Assembly (NCBI RefSeq): GCF_002027545.1
Contig: NZ_MXAN01000064.1
Span: 1-61,291, forward strand
Source: Moraxella lacunata
GTDB lineage: Bacteria; Pseudomonadota; Gammaproteobacteria; Pseudomonadales; Moraxellaceae
Direction of reading: 5' to 3'
Length of the DNA stretch: 61,291 nucleotides
In this document: positions 8,511 to 17,509 of the stretch, in pieces
Position numbering within the stretch: the first letter of the stretch is position 1
Layout of the letters: the number at the start of each line of letters is the position of its first letter
Notes under the pieces: model-generated
Told to the model about the DNA's origin: nothing
Databases searched by the model: none
The model's input: the letters and a program-made list of their open reading frames with translations, nothing else
Program-made: the position numbers and the translations under genes

Positions 8511-8744
8511 ATGACCCAAACCGACCCCCTAAAATCTTTTGGTTTACGCCTAGTAGAAATCCGCAAAGCCAAAGGCTTATCCCAAGAAAAACTCGCCCTA
8601 GAAAGTGGACTTGCCAGAAGCTACCTAAGCGGTGTGGAACGTGGCTTACGCAACATCGCCCTTATCAATATTCACAAACTTGCCGACACCTTAGATGTCG
8701 CTCCGTCTGTCTTGCTTGAACCACCAAGCACACCAACACCTTGA
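8511..8744 (+). CDS. XRE/Cro-C1 family regulator resembling RM controller proteins
   Basis: A 77-residue helix-turn-helix protein. The core LRLVEIRKAKGLSQEKLALE and GLARSYLSGVERGLRNIALIN spans the DNA-binding fold, leaving almost nothing else, as in controller (C) proteins of restriction-modification systems and small phage repressors. ATG 8511 is preferred to the in-frame TTG 12 bp upstream. A terminator follows. No RM genes adjoin it; the RM pair of this window is 15 kb away and has no C gene. Confidence 0.82.
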   Translation: MTQTDPLKSFGLRLVEIRKAKGLSQEKLALESGLARSYLSGVERGLRNIALINIHKLADTLDVAPSVLLEPPSTPTP

Positions 8745-8763
8745 TGAATTTATGGCAATAAAA

Positions 8764-8785
8764 AACCGTCTAAATCTAGACGGTT
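8764..8785 (+). terminator. Terminator after the XRE gene
   Basis: Perfect 9-bp stem AACCGTCTA / TAGACGGTT with a 4-base loop, 20 bp downstream of the XRE stop codon. Confidence 0.65.
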
Positions 8786-8799
8786 CTGCCAAAATACAA

Positions 8800-8892
8800 T
8801 AGACTTCTTTCCAAACCCTGATTTTTATGGATTTTTAAAAACTTCAACCCCAATACTTATAAGGGTTTATTTTTAGTTTGGAAAGAGATTTA
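8800..8892 (-). mobile_element. 93-bp MITE-like repeat, copy B (inverted)
   Basis: Exact reverse complement of copy A. It abuts the truC stop codon and, with copy A, brackets the 632-bp interval carrying the 49-aa gene and the XRE regulator. Confidence 0.8.
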
Positions 8893-9615
8893 TTAGAGCA
8901 AATTACCCCACCCAAAATCTCGTACCACCTTACCAAAGTCATCATCAATCGGAGCAACCACCGTGATACGCTTGCCACTCATGTCATCAAATGCCAAAGT
9001 ATGAGCGTGAAGCAGTAGCCTTGATACACCCGTAAACTCTGCCACCGCACGATTTTGGGCGGTGTCGCCATGCGTGGTATCGCCGACAATCGGGTGAAAT
9101 AGGTGCGTCATGTGCCGTCTTAGTTGGTGCTTTCGCCCTGCGATTGGGACGAGTTTCATCAGACTGTACCGAGATGTGGCGTATCTATCCACCGACACAA
9201 AGGGCATTTCACAGGTTGCCAAGTTCTCATAATCGGTTATGGCGGACTCTGGCTCTTTATCCGTTTTGGCAAATTTATCAGCGATTTTGTCAAGTTTGAC
9301 CTTTAAAGGATAATCAATCCGCCCACCACCCAAAAGATACCCACGCACCACCGCCAGATAGGATTTATCTACCGTGTGATGTTCAAATTGCCCTGACAAC
9401 GTCCGTGCCACATCAGACGACTTGGCAAATAGTAGTACGCCTGATGTTGGGCGGTCTAGCCGATGAACAGGGAAAACGTGGCACCCAAGCATATCTCGCA
9501 ACACCGTCATCGCAAACACCGTCTCATGCTTGTCAAGCCACGAGCGATGAACCAGCATACCAGCAGGCTTATTTACCGCCACCACGTCATCATCTTGATA
9601 TAAAATTTGTAGCAT
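8893..9615 (-). CDS. truC: tRNA pseudouridine synthase C (RluA family)
   Basis: Predicted to convert uridine 65 of certain tRNAs to pseudouridine. The protein has the RluA-family N-terminal signature VVAVNKPAGMLVHRS and the catalytic motif HRLDRPTSG with the nucleophilic Asp near residue 57, followed by the conserved KxYLAVVRG segment. No S4 domain is present, which fits TruC rather than RluC/D. ATG 9615 (MLQILY) is chosen over upstream ATG/TTG codons because it has a GGAA ribosome site at proper spacing. Confidence 0.85.
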   Translation of the reverse strand: MLQILYQDDDVVAVNKPAGMLVHRSWLDKHETVFAMTVLRDMLGCHVFPVHRLDRPTSGVLLFAKSSDVARTLSGQFEHHTVDKSYLAVVRGYLLGGGRIDYPLKVKLDKIADKFAKTDKEPESAITDYENLATCEMPFVSVDRYATSRYSLMKLVPIAGRKHQLRRHMTHLFHPIVGDTTHGDTAQNRAVAEFTGVSRLLLHAHTLAFDDMSGKRITVVAPIDDDFGKVVRDFGWGNLL

Positions 9616-9801
9616 TGTCATTTCCAATTTATTTAGCTTGCCTGTGAGAGCGACTGGGGCAGTATTTTACCTTGCCACAACAAAGAATGCCAGTTTACCT
9701 TGCAATTTATTCATATCATAAGATTGCACCAAAGCATCGGTTTTATTTTACTTTTACCCCCAAAAGCGTGTAAAATAGCACCTTTTAGACACATCACACC
9801 C

Positions 9802-10428
9802 ATGAAAGCCCTACTTGACTACATTCCCATCATTGTCTTTTTTTATCTGTACAAGACCACAGACAAGGACAATCCTGCCCACCCCCTACTGACCGCCATT
9901 GGGCTGACAGGGGGCGAGAGCAATAATCACATCATCGTGGCGACCGCAGGGCTGACCCTTGCCACGCTTATCGTGTATGGCTTTTTATTTGTCAGTCAAA
10001 AATTTCGTCTGCAAAAACAGCAGATTTTTGTGCTACTTATGACCGTGGTGTTTGGCGGGCTGACCCTTGCCTTGCGAGATGATTTTTATATTCGCCTAAA
10101 AGCGATTTTGATTAATTTGGGCTTTGCTCTCGCCTTATTCTTATCGCCATTTTTTCTAAGCAACAAAGAATCCGCCATTCAAAAGCTATTCACCCCCATT
10201 TTTGAGTTGTCGTCATCGGCATGGAAAAAGCTCAATCTAGCATGGGCAGGATTTTTTGTACTCATGGCAAGCCTGCACGCCTTTTTTGCCTTTGTCTTTA
10301 TGAGAGGCGAGTACTGGGGCGAGTTTACCGCCTTTGGCGATATTATTGTCATGATCAGTTTTATGGTCGGTATGTTTGTCGTTCTGCGTAAGCATATCAA
10401 GATAGATGAAACGGCGATAAAAAAATAA
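9802..10428 (+). CDS. yciB: Inner-membrane septation protein YciB/IspZ
   Basis: A 208-residue polytopic inner-membrane protein starting MKALLDYIPIIVFF, with about five to six hydrophobic segments and the conserved YciB elements (LDYIP near the start, NLAWAGFF near residue 153). The family affects cell-envelope synthesis and septation, and its members interact with division and elongation proteins. ATG 9802 is used instead of the longer upstream start because family members begin with this MK(A/F)LxDYIP motif. The usual neighbour, a YciI-like gene, follows. Confidence 0.9.
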   Translation: MKALLDYIPIIVFFYLYKTTDKDNPAHPLLTAIGLTGGESNNHIIVATAGLTLATLIVYGFLFVSQKFRLQKQQIFVLLMTVVFGGLTLALRDDFYIRLKAILINLGFALALFLSPFFLSNKESAIQKLFTPIFELSSSAWKKLNLAWAGFFVLMASLHAFFAFVFMRGEYWGEFTAFGDIIVMISFMVGMFVVLRKHIKIDETAIKK

Positions 10429-10477
10429 TTTTAATTTGACATTTAAAATCATTTAACTTCAAAATACACCAATTACA

Positions 10478-10540
10478 GTAGGGTGCGTATTACGCACCTA
10501 TTAAGTAGAAAATCTTATTGGTGCATACCACGCACCACCC
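10478..10540. repeat. F1 short inverted-repeat element, complete
   Basis: Second complete copy of the element at 3007-3069: outer hairpin arms GTAGGGTGCGTATTACGCACC (diverged) and GGTGCATACCACGCACC around the same AGTAGAAAATCTTATT core. It lies between yciB and the YciI-like gene. Confidence 0.75.
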
Positions 10541-10567
10541 AAATCAACCCCAAAATTAGGAAAAACC

Positions 10568-10876
10568 ATGCCTTTATTTGCCATCATCGGTCATGATGTC
10601 GCCGACAGCTCCGCCAAACGTGCTAAGATTCGCCCTGCTCACATTGAGCGACTGACCGCTCTACACGCCCAGAACCGACTTGTCATCGCAGGCCCTACAC
10701 CCATCAATCATGGCGAACCTGTCATGAGTGGCAGTCTCATCATCGCCCACTTTAATGACATAGATGAGGCACGAGCATGGGTAAATGACGAACCCTATCT
10801 GCATGGCGGTGTGTACAGTCATGTAGACATCAAGCCCTTTATCCAAGCCTTGCCTGCTAACGGCAGTGGCGCGTGA
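10568..10876 (+). CDS. YciI-family protein
   Basis: A 102-residue ferredoxin-like-fold protein of the YciI family: MPLFAIIGHDVADS at the start with the conserved His-Asp pair, then RPAHIERL and GPTP, and a C-terminal EARAWVNDEPYLHGGVY segment. YciI relatives are small dimers with a putative His/Asp active site; the reaction is not established. Adjacency to yciB is a common arrangement. The stop codon overlaps the region leading into the next gene. Confidence 0.85.
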   Translation: MPLFAIIGHDVADSSAKRAKIRPAHIERLTALHAQNRLVIAGPTPINHGEPVMSGSLIIAHFNDIDEARAWVNDEPYLHGGVYSHVDIKPFIQALPANGSGA

Positions 10877-10884
10877 GGGTTGCC

Positions 10885-11289
10885 ATGAAAGTTGTCATTA
10901 TGATTGCCCTGCTTGTCATTGCCCCACTGTCTATATCAAGCCTTGCTCAGACTGCTTTGACAAACACAGCTGACACGCCTGCCACTACCAGCCAGCATTT
11001 GGGTGAGAGTGAACATACAGAAAATGAAGCCCCTACCAGCCTGCACAGCCCTAACGCCCCAACATTGGCACAACTTACCAAACCTGACGACAATCAATTA
11101 TCTCGTGCCAATACCGAACTGCTTGCCAAAAACAGCCAACTACAAGGACGCATTGACGAATTAACCACACAAGTTAATGTCTTGGTGAATGAACGTAGTG
11201 GACAGTTGTTTCTTTATGGTGTCATCAGTACTTTGGCATCGTTCACTCTTGGCTTTATTCTCGCCTCACTCATCATAAAACGCAAATAA
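10885..11289 (+). CDS. Membrane protein with coiled coil
   Basis: 134 residues from ATG 10885, chosen over GTG 10873 because a GAGGG ribosome site precedes it. It has a signal peptide (about residues 1-22), a Thr/Pro/Glu-rich linker, a coiled coil near residues 72-105 (LSRANTELLAKNSQLQGRID) and a C-terminal membrane helix ending IIKRK. The second half resembles the tail of SH3-domain membrane proteins of the TIGR04211 type, but no SH3 domain is present. Function unknown. Confidence 0.65.
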   Translation: MKVVIMIALLVIAPLSISSLAQTALTNTADTPATTSQHLGESEHTENEAPTSLHSPNAPTLAQLTKPDDNQLSRANTELLAKNSQLQGRIDELTTQVNVLVNERSGQLFLYGVISTLASFTLGFILASLIIKRK

Positions 11290-11305
11290 ATCAACCTAAT
11301 AAACA

Positions 11306-13189
11306 ATGATACAAACCGCACACGTTACATGGCAAACCGATAATTTGGGGAAAATCACACCCATCTCCGAACAATTTGATGACATTTATTTTTCAAAAGC
11401 GGGCGGTTTTGATGAGAGCAATCATGTCTTTTTGGAGAGTAATGACCTGCCAGAGCGCTTTGCAAATCTGCATGATAATGAGCATTTTGTCATCATGGAA
11501 ACAGGTTTTGGTACAGGGCTAAACTTTTTGGCAACCTGTCTACTTTGGCAAAAAGTCGTCACATCATCTGCTCGTCTGTATTTTGTCAGTACCGAAAAAT
11601 ATCCGCTTAGTCATGCTGATTTAACCACTGCCCTATTGGCATGGCAAAATGAAAAAACCAACCCATTCATCACAACTTTACTGGATGATTACCCACTGGC
11701 ATTATCAGGCTGTCATCGCCTGCATTTTGGTAATATTTGCCTTGATTTATGGCTTGGGGATGCACATGACAGCTTTGCAAGCATGCACACCAAAACAGGA
11801 CAGGCGGACGCATGGTTTTTGGATGGTTTTGCTCCCAGCAAAAACCATGAACTGTGGTCAGATGATATTTTTAGTCAAATCAAACGCTTATCCAAATCTG
11901 ATGCCACTCTCGCCACTTTTACCAGCAGTGGTACGGTCAGACGGGCGTTGATGAACATTGGCATGAGTGTACAAAAAATCAAAGGCTTTGGGCATAAGCG
12001 TGAGATGATAACCGCCAAATTTGACAGAGCCGTCGCCATCAAACCCACGCCAAAGACAGCCATCATCGTCGGAGCTGGCGTATCGGGGTTATTTACCGCA
12101 CACGCTTTGGCAAGTCGTGGTGTGTCAGTAACGCTCACTGATAAAATCGCCCCACTCTCAGGAGCGTCGGGCAATCCAAAAGCTCTATTTGCCCCCAAAC
12201 TAACTCAATTATCAGACGCCCCCAACCATCTGCCCACCGTCAGCTTTTTATATGCTGAGCGGATTTATCAAACCTTTAATCAATTGGCAAAAGATGAAAT
12301 ATTTACCCAAACAGGGGCGATAGATTTTTTATTACCCACACAAAAATCACATGATAAACTTGCCCATTTGGCAAACAGTTATCCTGATGAATTAATTAGC
12401 ATCGTCAATGATGGTTTTAATTTGAATAATGATGATTTTAATAAGCAAATCATTAACACCCATACGCCCAAAGCAGGACTGATTGACACCCATAAATTAG
12501 CAGATTTCATTCTATCAAATCCCTTAATTCATTTTGAGCATTTTCATGCCAACAACGTCATAAAAGAGCATGACAAATGGATGCTAAAAAATGCCAATGA
12601 CCAATTATCCGCCGATATTGTCATCATTTGTGCAGGTTTTGAAAGTCATCTATTAAATGATGAGTTGTTTAATCCCAGAAAGATTCGTGGACAAGTCTCA
12701 TGGCTTGACATTGACCAGCACTGTGATGAGCTAAAAGCCAAACTTGCCACACCGATAAAGTATGATGGTTATTGTGCCACCTTTGATAAAGATGACACGC
12801 TTACTTTCTTAATGGGGGCAAGTTTTGTACGCAATGATACTAACACATCGGTACGTGATGATGAACATGAGTTTAATTTAAACAAGTTTCGCCAAAGTCT
12901 GCCAAATCTTGCCAACGAACTCAATGTCAATCTGGCAGATTTGCACGGGCGGGCAAGCATACGAGCCCAAACGCCTGATTATCATCCACTTGTTGGGCAG
13001 GTTGGCAGGCATGATGGGCTGTATACCGTCTATGGCATGGGGTCAAAGGGATTTAGTTTTGCTCCATTATGTGGTGAGATTTTGGCAGGGCTGATTTTTG
13101 ATGAACCGTTACCCATCTCTTATGTACTACTAAACAAATTAACCCCAAACCGTCCACGCTTACAAACGCCGATTGACCAAAACCGATGA
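11306..13189 (+). CDS. mnmC: Bifunctional tRNA mnm5s2U34 enzyme MnmC
   Basis: A two-domain tRNA wobble-modification enzyme. The N-terminal methyltransferase domain (about residues 1-240) has an SAM-binding ETGFGTGLNFL motif. The C-terminal FAD oxidoreductase domain begins with a dinucleotide fold IIVGAGVSGL near residue 252. The FAD domain removes the carboxymethyl group from cmnm5s2U34 and the methyltransferase adds methyl to give mnm5s2U. The 627-residue length is that of full MnmC, so both activities are likely retained. Confidence 0.93.
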   Translation: MIQTAHVTWQTDNLGKITPISEQFDDIYFSKAGGFDESNHVFLESNDLPERFANLHDNEHFVIMETGFGTGLNFLATCLLWQKVVTSSARLYFVSTEKYPLSHADLTTALLAWQNEKTNPFITTLLDDYPLALSGCHRLHFGNICLDLWLGDAHDSFASMHTKTGQADAWFLDGFAPSKNHELWSDDIFSQIKRLSKSDATLATFTSSGTVRRALMNIGMSVQKIKGFGHKREMITAKFDRAVAIKPTPKTAIIVGAGVSGLFTAHALASRGVSVTLTDKIAPLSGASGNPKALFAPKLTQLSDAPNHLPTVSFLYAERIYQTFNQLAKDEIFTQTGAIDFLLPTQKSHDKLAHLANSYPDELISIVNDGFNLNNDDFNKQIINTHTPKAGLIDTHKLADFILSNPLIHFEHFHANNVIKEHDKWMLKNANDQLSADIVIICAGFESHLLNDELFNPRKIRGQVSWLDIDQHCDELKAKLATPIKYDGYCATFDKDDTLTFLMGASFVRNDTNTSVRDDEHEFNLNKFRQSLPNLANELNVNLADLHGRASIRAQTPDYHPLVGQVGRHDGLYTVYGMGSKGFSFAPLCGEILAGLIFDEPLPISYVLLNKLTPNRPRLQTPIDQNR

Positions 13190-13276
13190 ATTTAATACAA
13201 AAACCGTCATGTTTTGGTAACTTAGCACACACGATTTTATGATTTTAACCAGATTTTAACCAGATTTTAAAAAGCC

Positions 13277-14008
13277 ATGATAAAAGCTCATACTCTAAAT
13301 ACATACACCCACGCTTGCACCATCATCGCCCATAAAAATCATGCACTCCCATCAGGCACTTTTGTCATCGGCATCGATGAGGTTGGGCGTGGTTCACTAT
13401 TTGGGCAAATGACCGTTGGGGCGGTGATTTTGGATAACAACCTTACGGGCGAATTTGGACAAATTGATTTGGCAGGCACGCCCATATCTTCTATTAATGA
13501 CAGTAAAAAGCTGTCTGAAAAAAAGCGGAATTTGCTCTTTGAACCCATCAAACAGACCTGCCAAAGTTATGCTTTAATTGACATACCTGCATTCGTCATT
13601 GATGCCATCGACATTTATCAAGCCACTCTGCTTGGCATGAGACTGGCAATTGAACATTTGATTATGTTAAATAATATCGGCATTCACGACAACCCTGTTA
13701 TCATGATAGATGGCAATGCCATGCCCCTGTTGTCCAACGACTTTGCCCCATTTGGGTCGTGCATTCATACACTCATCAAAGGTGACGGCATTCACACATC
13801 CATCGCCTGTGCCAGCGTCCTTGCCAAAGTTCATCGTGATAACATCATGAGTGATTACGCCAAGATTTATCCTGATTATGGACTAGAAAAACACAAAGGC
13901 TATGCCAGCAAAATACACCGTGATGCCATTCATAAGTATGGGATACTGCCCGAGCATCGTAAAAGTTTTAACCCCATGCAAGCCATATTGGCAAGTCAGC
14001 TTTTTTAA
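13277..14008 (+). CDS. rnhB: Ribonuclease HII
   Basis: Cleaves RNA-DNA hybrids, including single ribonucleotides in DNA. The catalytic signature GIDEVGRGSLFG near residue 33 provides two of the acidic metal ligands, followed by INDSKKLSEKKR and an Asp in MIDGN. The 243-residue length is slightly longer than usual owing to an N-terminal extension of about 25 residues. Its 3' end converges on the anti-sigma gene with only 21 bp between. Direct repeats CCAGATTTTAA lie just upstream (13250-13271). Confidence 0.92.
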   Translation: MIKAHTLNTYTHACTIIAHKNHALPSGTFVIGIDEVGRGSLFGQMTVGAVILDNNLTGEFGQIDLAGTPISSINDSKKLSEKKRNLLFEPIKQTCQSYALIDIPAFVIDAIDIYQATLLGMRLAIEHLIMLNNIGIHDNPVIMIDGNAMPLLSNDFAPFGSCIHTLIKGDGIHTSIACASVLAKVHRDNIMSDYAKIYPDYGLEKHKGYASKIHRDAIHKYGILPEHRKSFNPMQAILASQLF

Positions 14009-14029
14009 ATGCTCATTGATGACAAACCA

Positions 14030-14227
14030 TCATGATAAATCATCATTCAAATTTTTATGCTGTTTTATCATCACTTTTAATATTTCATTATTTTTATCAA
14101 ATCTGGCACATTCAGGACACATCAAAAGATGAAATCTCACCATCATTTTTTGTGACAAAGTCAATGATTCATCTTGTGATAAACTCATAAGCTCAGTCAT
14201 TTTTTGGCAATTTTTAAATCGTTTCAT
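14030..14227 (-). CDS. Zinc-finger anti-sigma factor
   Basis: A 65-residue protein with the zf-HC2-type motif HLLMCPECARF (HxxxCxxC), as in small cytoplasmic anti-sigma domains that use zinc to sense redox state. It has no membrane segment, so it would be a soluble sensor. ATG 14227 is chosen because it has a GAGGG ribosome site; it lies 8 bp after the sigma-factor stop codon. The pairing with an ECF sigma factor and thiol zinc site suggests response to oxidants or copper. Confidence 0.8.
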   Translation of the reverse strand: MKRFKNCQKMTELMSLSQDESLTLSQKMMVRFHLLMCPECARFDKNNEILKVMIKQHKNLNDDLS

Positions 14228-14235
14228 TGTACCCT

Positions 14236-14823
14236 CTAAACAAACCATTTTACCGATAAACACATTTGCAATCTTAATCTGGCTCTATGTAATAACACAT
14301 ATAAATTTTGGCGAGTAATGTTTAAATTTTGGCAAATCTCATCACTGCCCAATTCTATATATTCCTTCATCAAAAAAACCTGTGCCTGCTCTTTTGGCAA
14401 ATTTTGTAAACATAATTCCAATACTTGCCAAAATTCATCATTCTCAGCAGTTTCATGCGGACTTGTCCAGCAATTATCAAAACCATTTGGTGATGAACCA
14501 TGTTGCCAACGTCCAATATCATCAAACAGCATGGATAAAAATTCATCATCGTCATTTTCACTCATCTCGCTGATGGTTACATAATGTTTATTTTGGCGAA
14601 TAAAGTCGGCAATTTTATTTTTCAAAATGGCAAATACCCACGTTTTAAAGGCGGACTTTCCTTGAAAACTATCGGCATATTTTAAGGCATTCACCAAAGT
14701 ATCTTGTACCACATCTTTGGCGTGTTGTTCATGATTTAACTGATTGTACGCAAAAGAAAACATGGCTTGATATATCTCATCCATGCTTTTTTTATCAAAG
14801 TGGTGTAAATTGATTTGGTGCAT
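14236..14823 (-). CDS. ECF-type RNA polymerase sigma factor
   Basis: A 195-residue sigma-70 family protein with only regions 2 and 4. Region 2 contains HAKDVVQDTLVNALKY and FKTWVFAILKNKIADFIRQ. Region 4 contains LPKEQAQVFLMKEYIELGSDEIC and a helix-turn-helix LNITRQNLYVLLHRARLRL. It is the penultimate gene of the copper/oxidant RiPP cluster and is followed by its likely anti-sigma partner. Position at the operon end would give positive autoregulation if the hvfA promoter is its target. Similar sigma/zf-HC2 pairs accompany hvf-type operons in related bacteria (recalled, not checked). Confidence 0.88.
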   Translation of the reverse strand: MHQINLHHFDKKSMDEIYQAMFSFAYNQLNHEQHAKDVVQDTLVNALKYADSFQGKSAFKTWVFAILKNKIADFIRQNKHYVTISEMSENDDDEFLSMLFDDIGRWQHGSSPNGFDNCWTSPHETAENDEFWQVLELCLQNLPKEQAQVFLMKEYIELGSDEICQNLNITRQNLYVLLHRARLRLQMCLSVKWFV

Positions 14824-14917
14824 TTTTATAAAATTCTCAATAATTCAATAGGTCAAGAAAAATGAACAAAGCCACATAAATGGTACGTTATGAATATGTT
14901 ATGAATATCTGATGATA

Positions 14918-15556
14918 TTATTTTAACACTGGCAGAATTTTATTTAGCCAAAAATCCACACTGATAATACGCCCCGCCCCATAAATAATCAGCACAAGCA
15001 ACATAATAAAATACGTCATGCCAAATTCTACGCCATTATTTAAAATCACAAAATTCCCTGTTTCGGTAAGCCAGTCATAATTACCATAGGATTGTAAAAT
15101 TTCACGAGCCTTATTTAATCGCTCACCTGCTTGTATGGAATTATCCAAACTTGCCTGCCCATACCTGCCAAATAATTGGGCGATGTTTGTCGTTGGATTC
15201 GTTGGAGCGATGGCATGCCAACCATTTTTTAAATGCACCAATAACATGGCAAATGCCATGGTGATTGCCAATAATAGACCAAATAAACGTGTTGCCACCC
15301 CTAATAACAATGCCACACCGCCAATCAATTCGGCAATAATGACCACGACCACCCAAAAGGATGCAAAAGGCAAACCAAGCCCCCAATCACCATTACCAAA
15401 CCACGCCACTGTATCATAAAATGAGCGGTATTTGGTCAGCCCCGCCATGATAAAAATCGGAGCAAGATACAAACGTATTGCTAGTAGTGGTAAAAAGTCT
15501 ATTTTTTTCAAAGACAAAACCGATTTATCATGATAAGCAACATATTTATTCATCAT
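14918..15556 (-). CDS. DoxX-family membrane protein (HvfD-like)
   Basis: A 212-residue protein with about four membrane helices: APIFIMAGLTKYRSF, a FWVVVVIIAELIGGVALLLG stretch, AITMAFAMLLVHLKNGW and a C-terminal helix. DoxX proteins are quinone-linked or redox membrane proteins; one is a regular partner (HvfD) in MNIO/HvfABC clusters. The start is 8 bp after the HvfC-like gene, so they are co-transcribed. The exact role in maturation or electron supply is unknown. Confidence 0.85.
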   Translation of the reverse strand: MMNKYVAYHDKSVLSLKKIDFLPLLAIRLYLAPIFIMAGLTKYRSFYDTVAWFGNGDWGLGLPFASFWVVVVIIAELIGGVALLLGVATRLFGLLLAITMAFAMLLVHLKNGWHAIAPTNPTTNIAQLFGRYGQASLDNSIQAGERLNKAREILQSYGNYDWLTETGNFVILNNGVEFGMTYFIMLLVLIIYGAGRIISVDFWLNKILPVLK

Positions 15557-15564
15557 AAATCTCC

Positions 15565-16356
15565 TTATCTTTTATAAAAAATTTGGTTGTCTAGCATGGT
15601 ATTTAACAAGTCATCAAATGATGATTTTATATCATTTAAAATTTCATCATTTAATTCAAATGTTTTTTGTAGTTGTAATAATAATTCATCAGTATTTTGA
15701 TAACACACGCCTTGCTTTTGCTTTTCTTGAATAAAGGTCAATATGATAAATGTCAGTTGGTCAATTGCCATAAATACAGTTTTAAAGGCATTATCCATAC
15801 ATTGACGATATACCACCAAAAACGTCGGCTGTTTTTTATTGGGTAAAAATGACACGCTAATGTCTTGTACCATCCATTCATAATACAAAATCTGGGCGGT
15901 ATGATTGATGATAATAGGTTCATTTTGATGAATAAAAACAGGCTTAGGGCTGTCATTGGGCAGATTATCCACATACAACTCCACCCATTCATAATGAACA
16001 AATTGAGATAAATAAAGTGGCAAGGCAAATTTATTCAAAACATCATCTGTCAAATAACCAACAAACTGCTCATTAATTTCACTAAAATACGGACTTGTCA
16101 TATCACCATGTTTTATAAAATCTTTGATGAGATTTTGCCAAAGCGATGCACCAAAATGCACTTCAATGATTTTACGAGTAATGGGAAAGCATTGGTTTAT
16201 AAAGCCAGAGATGTTATTATAAATCAAATGTTGGTATAACTGCCCAACACGAGAAGGCACGGTATCGCCATCATCGTGTTTTTGCTTTCTAATATAATCA
16301 CCCAATTCACGCTGAAAGCTGCGTAAATTGGGTGCTTTATCTGTCATCATTATCAT
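15565..16356 (-). CDS. hvfC: HvfC-like partner protein (DUF2063)
   Basis: A 263-residue protein with the N-terminal DUF2063-type domain LRSFQRELGDYIR...VGQLYQHLIYNNI, often mislabelled DNA-binding. In characterised MNIO systems this protein binds the precursor peptide leader and presents it to the MNIO enzyme. It sits 17 bp downstream of the MNIO gene and 8 bp before the DoxX gene. Its coding sequence is clearly more AT-rich than nearby housekeeping genes. Partner function is inferred from family and context. Confidence 0.85.
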   Translation of the reverse strand: MIMMTDKAPNLRSFQRELGDYIRKQKHDDGDTVPSRVGQLYQHLIYNNISGFINQCFPITRKIIEVHFGASLWQNLIKDFIKHGDMTSPYFSEINEQFVGYLTDDVLNKFALPLYLSQFVHYEWVELYVDNLPNDSPKPVFIHQNEPIIINHTAQILYYEWMVQDISVSFLPNKKQPTFLVVYRQCMDNAFKTVFMAIDQLTFIILTFIQEKQKQGVCYQNTDELLLQLQKTFELNDEILNDIKSSFDDLLNTMLDNQIFYKR

Positions 16357-16373
16357 AAGAATTTATTAAACCA

Positions 16374-17282
16374 TTAAGCCAATTTAGTTACGGTGTTATT
16401 TTTGTGGATTTGTTGAATTTCTCGGATAAATTTTACTTCACGGGTAAGCTCGCTAAGTTTTGGAAAGTTAAAATCACGCTCCAAACAAGTTGGAATTTTA
16501 TCCGCCGTTTTGCCCGTTTTGGCAAAAATCAACTCATAAGCATCATTTAGCAATGCCCAAACACGCTCTACCACGCCATCGCCATGTGTATCCACAATCA
16601 GACCATCATCGTCCACATAATGTCCTGCCACATGTAAATAACACGTCCGCTCTAAGGGTAATTCACGCAAATATTGGTGTGGGTCAAAACCAAAGTTCTG
16701 ACTATTGACAAAAATATTATTCACATCCAAATGCAACAAACAATCCGCCTCTTTTATCACCGCTGAAATGAATTCACTGTCAGACATTTGGCTTTGAGAG
16801 GGCAGATAATAGTATGAGGCATTTTCAATACCGATTTGAGAGCCTAAAATGTCCTGCACTTTTTTTATGCGGTCAGCCACCCAAAATACCGCTTCTTGGG
16901 TGCAAGGTATGGGCAATAAATCGTATAAATGTCCTTTATCATCACCACACCAAGACAGATGCTCGGTGAATAAATTCATGCCGTGTGATTTCATGAATGT
17001 TTTGATATTATTGACATGAGTAATGTCCAATTCTTTTGAACTGCCAATAGATAAAGAAAGTCCATGACAGATGAATGAAAACCGTTCGGTATAAGCACGT
17101 AAGATACTTTCAAAACGACCGCCCATCATGCCTTGGGAATTTATCCAATTTTCAGGCGAGACCTCAAAAAAATCAATATGGCTTAATTGATGAATGGCAT
17201 TGACATCATCAAGAGACATTTGCGGTAATAATTCACGGCGAAAGCCAAGCCCTGCCCCATGTGGTGATTTGTTATCTGTCAT
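16374..17282 (-). CDS. hvfB: MNIO (DUF692) peptide-modifying enzyme, HvfB-like
   Basis: A 302-residue multinuclear non-heme iron oxidative enzyme. Family motifs are in order: GAGLGFRREL, FFEVSPENW, FICHGLSLSIGS, FTEHLSWCG, IGIENASYYY, LLHLDVNNIFVNS and YLHVAGH...DTHGDGV, supplying the His/Asp/Glu ligands of the iron cluster. Such enzymes convert Cys residues in EGKCG-type precursors to oxazolone-thioamide groups that bind copper. Start ATG 17282 (MTDNKSPHG) is used; it lies 10 bp after the DUF2892 gene. The precursor gene is 2 kb upstream in the same operon. Confidence 0.92.
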   Translation of the reverse strand: MTDNKSPHGAGLGFRRELLPQMSLDDVNAIHQLSHIDFFEVSPENWINSQGMMGGRFESILRAYTERFSFICHGLSLSIGSSKELDITHVNNIKTFMKSHGMNLFTEHLSWCGDDKGHLYDLLPIPCTQEAVFWVADRIKKVQDILGSQIGIENASYYYLPSQSQMSDSEFISAVIKEADCLLHLDVNNIFVNSQNFGFDPHQYLRELPLERTCYLHVAGHYVDDDGLIVDTHGDGVVERVWALLNDAYELIFAKTGKTADKIPTCLERDFNFPKLSELTREVKFIREIQQIHKNNTVTKLA

Positions 17283-17292
17283 GTCTGTCTTT

Positions 17293-17499
17293 TTACTTAT
17301 TGAGGTTTTTATTAGCATGGTATTTACAGGTGCTGATGCCCAAAAGATGATAAATGGGGCAAAAATTCATAAAGCCTGTCAATAAAGGCACAAGCCCAAC
17401 GATTGCCCACCACGAACCAAAATAAGCACCCACACCAATAATAACGATACCCAAAACAATTCGCACGATTTTATCGGGTTTACCAACATTAATTTTCAT
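17293..17499 (-). CDS. YgaP-like DUF2892 inner-membrane protein
   Basis: A 68-residue protein starting MKINVGKPDKIVRIVLGI with two membrane helices and the motif GFMNFCPIYHLLGIST. This matches the C-terminal membrane domain of YgaP-type rhodaneses (DUF2892). Here it is a separate gene 10 bp after the rhodanese gene, so the two probably act together in sulfur handling at the membrane. It is 10 bp upstream of the MNIO start. Confidence 0.8.
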   Translation of the reverse strand: MKINVGKPDKIVRIVLGIVIIGVGAYFGSWWAIVGLVPLLTGFMNFCPIYHLLGISTCKYHANKNLNK

Positions 17500-17509
17500 A
17501 AAAAACCCC

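Noticed and set aside
14824..14917. TTGACC/TTTTAT promoter directly before the sigma-factor gene
   Set aside because: The -10 would overlap the start codon region, leaving no room for transcription start; sequence is simply AT-rich.
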